A stretch of 37,218 nucleotides of DNA from Fuerstiella sp. (GTDB lineage: Bacteria; Planctomycetota; Planctomycetia; Planctomycetales; Planctomycetaceae): positions 1 through 37,218 of the forward strand of contig JAQWOH010000054.1 of NCBI GenBank assembly GCA_029245955.1, given 5' to 3'. How positions within the stretch are numbered: position 1 is the stretch's first letter; every line of letters starts with the position of its first letter. Below the pieces are notes generated by a model that saw only the letters and a list, made by a program, of their open reading frames with translations, did no database searches and was not told the DNA's origin. The position numbers and the translations under genes are program-made. Below are positions 33,364 to 37,218 of this stretch, in pieces.

Positions 33364-36300
33364 AGAACAGAACAAGCAAGCCAGTTCGAGCGAAGCGCAG
33401 CTCTGGTAATTCTGAAGCCCCCTCACGATTGTTCTTCCCCAAACATCCTCGCTTCCCCGCCCGGTTCGGCCTTCTACTGCTGCGATACGAGTTGGCGGTT
33501 GTCACTATATGCGTGCTGTTCATTACGCCCATTTGTTGCGCGGATAGTGATAACGAGTTTTTTGAAGGCCGCGTGCGTCCATTGTTGGTCAGGCATTGTC
33601 TGGAGTGTCACGGGGCGAAGAAGCAGGAAGGCGGGTTGCGGCTCGATTCTCGCAATGGCTGGATGCGCGGCGGAGATCGCGGGACGGCGATCATTGCAGG
33701 GCAGTCTAAGAAGAGCCTGCTGATGGAGGCCGTGCGATATGACAACCCCGATCTGCAAATGCCTCCCACTAAGAAGTTGACAGCGAATGAGATCGCGGAT
33801 CTCGATACCTGGGTGAAACGCGGTGCGGCTGATCCTCGACGCGAAGCGGCAAGACAGACCACGGGCAGAATGAGCGAGGATGATGCTCGCAGCTTCTGGT
33901 CATTCCAGCCGCTGAAGCCTCCTGCCGTGCCGCACAACGCCAATGATCGCTGGTCGCGGAATCCGATCGATTCGTTCGTCCTCGCTCAGTTGAAGGAACG
34001 CGGGTTGTCGCCGGTGGACGATGCGGATCGTCGCACGTTGATCCGTCGCGCCACATTCGATCTGACCGGACTTCCACCGACACCGGGCGAGATCAAATCG
34101 TTTCTGCTCGATGACTCTGCGAATGCATTTGAGTCGCTGGTGGATCGCCTGCTTGAGTCGCCAGCGTATGGAGAACGCTGGGGGCGGCATTGGCTGGACG
34201 TCGCCCGGTATGCGGACACGGCGGGTGATGGAGCGGACTATCCCGTGCCAGAAGCGTACAAGTATCGCGACTGGGTCATTCGTGCATTCAACAACGACAT
34301 GCCGTATGACAAGTTTGTCCGTGAACAGATTGCCGGCGACATTCTGGCTCGCCGCGATTCCACGGACGATCCGAAACGGTATGCCAGTCAGGTGACAGCC
34401 ACAGGGTTTCTCGCAATCGGAAAGCGCTACGGCTACAAGGCCTCGCCTGACTACCAGTATCTCGACTTCGCCGATGTGATTGATTCCGTCGGTCGATCGC
34501 TGCAGGGGCTTTCGCTTGGCTGCGCGCGATGCCATGACCACAAATACGATCCCGTCTCGGCTGCGGATTACTACGCCTTGTACGGCATCCTGCAAAGCAC
34601 GAGTTGGGCGTTTCCCGGAGGCGAAGAACAGAAACGACCGGCCCACTTTCCGGCGCTCGTTCCTCCGTCAGAGGTCGCTGAACACGAAAAGGCAAAGGCG
34701 GCTGACCTAGCTGTCCTTGATGGGAAGCTGGCCGCGTTTCAACGACGCCGACAGGAGTTCGATCCCAACTGGCGCGCCGGCGGCACGGATCTCGGCTTCG
34801 AATCTCAGAAGCTCGGCGAACGTCCTGCCGAGCCGTGGGTCTGTTCCGGTCCGATCGAGATCACGTCGGAAGCACAGAGTCCATTCGATCATCTCCACCC
34901 GCAAGGCAAACTGGGAGTGCGGATCGGCAGCGGCCAGCCGACCGACGGTCTGCGATACGTCTTCAAAGACGGCCTGCGGGCGACACCGGGACGAAAGATG
35001 CATTTCACAGTCGACTTCCGATCGGTGACGTCGAACGAAAAAGGAGCGTTTCGGTTTTACCTTGGTCGAGGCGTGGTTCAGTCGCTGGCCATTCAGTGCA
35101 GCGCGACGGCCACCGAGTTCGCGATCATCAATGGCGGCAAGTGGGAGACGATCCGTACAATCACTCCTGGCACGTGGTGCACGCTGCAAATCACAATCGA
35201 TCCGGAAAAGAAAACTTACTCTGGAATCGTTGGGCCGCCCGACGACTTGACTCAGTTCTCCGACAAAGCCGTTGGTCCAGGCTGGGACGGAGTCGCCGAT
35301 TGTTTCATCTGCGACGCGTTTGGGCACGTAAGTGGAACGGCCTGCTCGCGCGACCTTGACAACATTGGGTTGCAGGAGGCACCGTTCAACACGCCCGGCA
35401 GCACAGTGATACAGCCGCGTTCGGATACAGCGGAAAATCAGGTACAACTGGCTGCGATCACGAAAGAAATCGAAGCGCTCAACAAACAACGCCAGGAGCG
35501 AGCAGCAGAACCAGCCTACGAAGTCGCCTACGGAGTCACCGAGGCCGAACCAGTCAACGCTCGCATCCAGATTCGCGGCGAACCACATCGAACGAGCGAC
35601 GAAGTGCCGAGGCGCTTCCTTGAAGTGCTGGGAGGTGAATCAGTGCCGCAGAATTCAACCGGGAGTGGCCGGCTGGAACTGGCCGATTGGATTACGCGAC
35701 CGTCGAATCCGTTAACCGCTCGTGTGTTCGTCAATCGCGTCTGGATGTGGCACTTCGGTCGCGGTTTAGTGGGCACACCCAGCGACTTCGGTTCACGTGG
35801 TGCGCGGCCAAGTCACCCCCAACTGCTGGATTGGCTGGCCTCGGAATTCATCGAATCGGGCTGGTCCGTGAAGTCCCTGCATCGATTGATCATGACGTCA
35901 CGGACCTGGCAGCTTGCCAGTATTGACCACACAAGCAATCTGGCGATCGATCCGTCGAACCGATCGCACTGGCGATACTCACGACGTCCTCTCGACGCCG
36001 AGTCAATCCGAGATTCCATGCTGTTTGTCAGCGGCACCCTGGACCGCACGATTCCGAAGTCGCACCCGTTTCCGTCGGTCAACACGTGGGCGTTCACGAT
36101 CCATAACCCGTTCCACGCGGTCTACGATTCGAATCACCGCAGTGTCTATTTGATGGTGCAGCGAAACCGACGGCATCCGTACCTGGCTTTGTTCGATGCC
36201 GCCGATCCGAACCAGAGCGTGGCAACACGGCTGCCGACGACGACTCCCACGCAAGCTCTGTTTCTGATGAATTCGCCTTTTGTGCACGAGCAGGCGAAGG

Positions 36301-36536
36301 GCTTCGCAGCCCGAATTGCTGCCCTGTCGGGTGACGATTGTGACAAAGCATTGTGGGCGTTCGAAACAGTGCAGGGTCGAATTCCTGAGGAAGTCGTCGT
36401 CATCGATGCCGTTGCGTTCGTGTCCGCGTATCGAAAGAAACTGACAGAGGAAAAGAGTGAAGCCAGGGAAGTCGCGGCCTGGTCCGCGTTGGCAAGAGTC
36501 CTGTTAACGAGTAATGCGTTTCTGTTTGTTGATTAA
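33360..36536 (+). CDS. DUF1549/DUF1553 cytochrome-like protein (PSCyt1 type)
   Basis: A 1058-residue exported protein starting at the ATG at 33360, with GGAGGGG at 33344-33350; the start overlaps the GntR stop (ATGA). A long basic leader precedes a hydrophobic segment at about 44-60. Domains: PSCyt1 haem-binding CLECH at 80-84 with the GGLRLDSR block; DUF1549 from about 195 (NPIDSFVLAQL, GLPPTPGEI, GERWGRHWLDVARYADTAG) with CARCHDHKYDP at 388-398; a beta-rich insert at about 480-690 resembling a LamG-like sandwich; and DUF1553 from about 770 (VNRVWMWHFGRGL, DFGSRGARPSHP, HRLIMTS) ending in NAFLFVD. It is an intact relative of the truncated gene at the window start. The reaction is unknown. 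Confidence 0.95.
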   Translation: MKNRTSKPVRAKRSSGNSEAPSRLFFPKHPRFPARFGLLLLRYELAVVTICVLFITPICCADSDNEFFEGRVRPLLVRHCLECHGAKKQEGGLRLDSRNGWMRGGDRGTAIIAGQSKKSLLMEAVRYDNPDLQMPPTKKLTANEIADLDTWVKRGAADPRREAARQTTGRMSEDDARSFWSFQPLKPPAVPHNANDRWSRNPIDSFVLAQLKERGLSPVDDADRRTLIRRATFDLTGLPPTPGEIKSFLLDDSANAFESLVDRLLESPAYGERWGRHWLDVARYADTAGDGADYPVPEAYKYRDWVIRAFNNDMPYDKFVREQIAGDILARRDSTDDPKRYASQVTATGFLAIGKRYGYKASPDYQYLDFADVIDSVGRSLQGLSLGCARCHDHKYDPVSAADYYALYGILQSTSWAFPGGEEQKRPAHFPALVPPSEVAEHEKAKAADLAVLDGKLAAFQRRRQEFDPNWRAGGTDLGFESQKLGERPAEPWVCSGPIEITSEAQSPFDHLHPQGKLGVRIGSGQPTDGLRYVFKDGLRATPGRKMHFTVDFRSVTSNEKGAFRFYLGRGVVQSLAIQCSATATEFAIINGGKWETIRTITPGTWCTLQITIDPEKKTYSGIVGPPDDLTQFSDKAVGPGWDGVADCFICDAFGHVSGTACSRDLDNIGLQEAPFNTPGSTVIQPRSDTAENQVQLAAITKEIEALNKQRQERAAEPAYEVAYGVTEAEPVNARIQIRGEPHRTSDEVPRRFLEVLGGESVPQNSTGSGRLELADWITRPSNPLTARVFVNRVWMWHFGRGLVGTPSDFGSRGARPSHPQLLDWLASEFIESGWSVKSLHRLIMTSRTWQLASIDHTSNLAIDPSNRSHWRYSRRPLDAESIRDSMLFVSGTLDRTIPKSHPFPSVNTWAFTIHNPFHAVYDSNHRSVYLMVQRNRRHPYLALFDAADPNQSVATRLPTTTPTQALFLMNSPFVHEQAKGFAARIAALSGDDCDKALWAFETVQGRIPEEVVVIDAVAFVSAYRKKLTEEKSEAREVAAWSALARVLLTSNAFLFVD

Positions 36537-36644
36537 CTGTATGTCGTAGCGGCCGATGTGTGTGGCACGGCGGTCTCCGGCGTGATTCTGGGTGGGGACC
36601 ACCGAACTACAGAAATGCTCGCCGCTATCGATTGAGATAATACC

Positions 36645-37218
36645 ATGAACACATCTCCCACATCACGGCGTGACTTCCTTCAGGGCGCATCCGGCGGTTT
36701 CGGAGCCGTCGCTTTAGCCAGCATGTGCAACGATCTTCAGGCTGCGTCCGCTGATCCGCTGACAGTGCCTGCTGAACCATTGGCGGCGCGAGACGGGCAT
36801 CACGCGGCGAAGGCCGATCGAGTGATCTTCCTCTATTCGACCGGAGGCGTTTCGCACGTTGACACTTTCAATCATCGGCCGCAGTTGACAGCGGATCACG
36901 GCAAATCCATTACGGCCTCACGGTGGCTCAACAAATCCGGCGAATTCAAACGGTTCCTGATCAAGCCACGGTGGGCCTTCAAACAATACGGGCATAGCGG
37001 AACGTGGGTCAGTGACCTGTTCCCGCATCTCGGTTCGGTCATCGACGATGTCTGCGTGCTCAACGCGATGCATTGCGAAAGTGATGGCCACGACAAAGCA
37101 ACGCTGGCAGCTCACACGGGGTCAGCGCAGTTCGCTCGACCGAGCGCAGGGTCGTGGGTGAGCTACGGCCTGGGAACTGTCAATCAAAACCTGCCGTCGT
37201 TCATGGTGCTGGCTCCCA
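36645..37218 (+). CDS. DUF1501 family exported protein, 3'-truncated by the window edge
   Basis: An ATG at 36645 opens a frame with no stop to the window end, about 191 codons. The N-terminus has the Tat motif SRRDFLQGASGG followed by FGAVALASM. RVIFLYSTGGVSHVDTFNHRPQL near residue 62, the LNAMHCESDGHDKATLAAHTGS block and GSWVSYGLGTVNQNLPSFMVL align with the DUF1501 protein at 6411-7826. It follows the DUF1549/DUF1553 gene by 108 bases in the same orientation, the usual two-gene pairing of these families, here with a GntR gene in front. Confidence 0.92.
   Translation, partial: MNTSPTSRRDFLQGASGGFGAVALASMCNDLQAASADPLTVPAEPLAARDGHHAAKADRVIFLYSTGGVSHVDTFNHRPQLTADHGKSITASRWLNKSGEFKRFLIKPRWAFKQYGHSGTWVSDLFPHLGSVIDDVCVLNAMHCESDGHDKATLAAHTGSAQFARPSAGSWVSYGLGTVNQNLPSFMVLAP

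Noticed and set aside
34707..35588. A 293-codon minus-strand open frame
   Set aside because: Antisense to the DUF1549/DUF1553 gene and without recognisable motifs.

Overview
The window reads as chromosomal DNA of a planctomycete, probably a marine Planctomycetaceae-type bacterium. The evidence is the density of families largely confined to or greatly expanded in Planctomycetes: DUF1549/DUF1553 and DUF1592-group proteins with CxxCH haem motifs, DUF1552 and DUF1501 proteins with Tat signals, PVC-type haem proteins with HEAT repeats, a DUF1559 pseudopilin-like protein, a sulfatase and ceramidase-like secreted proteins. Shine-Dalgarno sites are weak at many genes, and intergenic DNA is long and full of gene remnants. 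The genus cannot be fixed from sequence reading alone.

Layout. (1) 1-10837, plus strand: a tight five-gene cluster (DUF1553 protein cut by the window edge, a DUF1592-group protein with a LamG insertion, DUF1552, DUF1501, and a PVC-type haem protein with beta-propeller, HEAT repeats and cytochrome c). (2) 10838-16347: accessory DNA with an HTH remnant, a minus-strand secreted hypothetical, a tandem pair of 151-bp repeats, a Cys-rich exported protein, the DUF1559 protein, a DUF4198 protein, another repeat copy, a 12-bp minisatellite and a tiny signal-peptide ORF. (3) 16348-19658, plus strand: a ceramidase-like protein with a good terminator, then a eukaryote-type UMP/CMP kinase with an extra N-terminal domain. 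(4) 19985-27579, minus strand: a sulfatase, and upstream of it a PVC haem protein / ceramidase-like / Gfo-Idh oxidoreductase cluster. (5) 27580-28860: a decayed TPR fragment and a fourth repeat copy. (6) 28861-31467: a sterol-desaturase-like membrane hydroxylase fused to a GH3-type adenylating enzyme. (7) 31468-32736: remnants only. (8) 32737-37218, plus strand: a GntR/FCD regulator overlapping by 4 bp a DUF1549/DUF1553 cytochrome protein, followed by a DUF1501 protein cut by the window end.

How the genes may work together. The haem-, Tat- and DUF-proteins of regions 1, 4 and 8 look like exported oxidative and hydrolytic machinery. Such sets are generally suspected to act on complex, often sulfated, glycans or lipids, but the reactions are not established. 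The ceramidase-like proteins, sulfatase and oxidoreductase fit the same outside-the-cytoplasm catabolic theme. The most novel items are the hydroxylase-GH3 fusion, the eukaryote-like nucleotide kinase, and the dispersed ~150-bp intergenic repeat family whose four copies keep fixed internal spacing.
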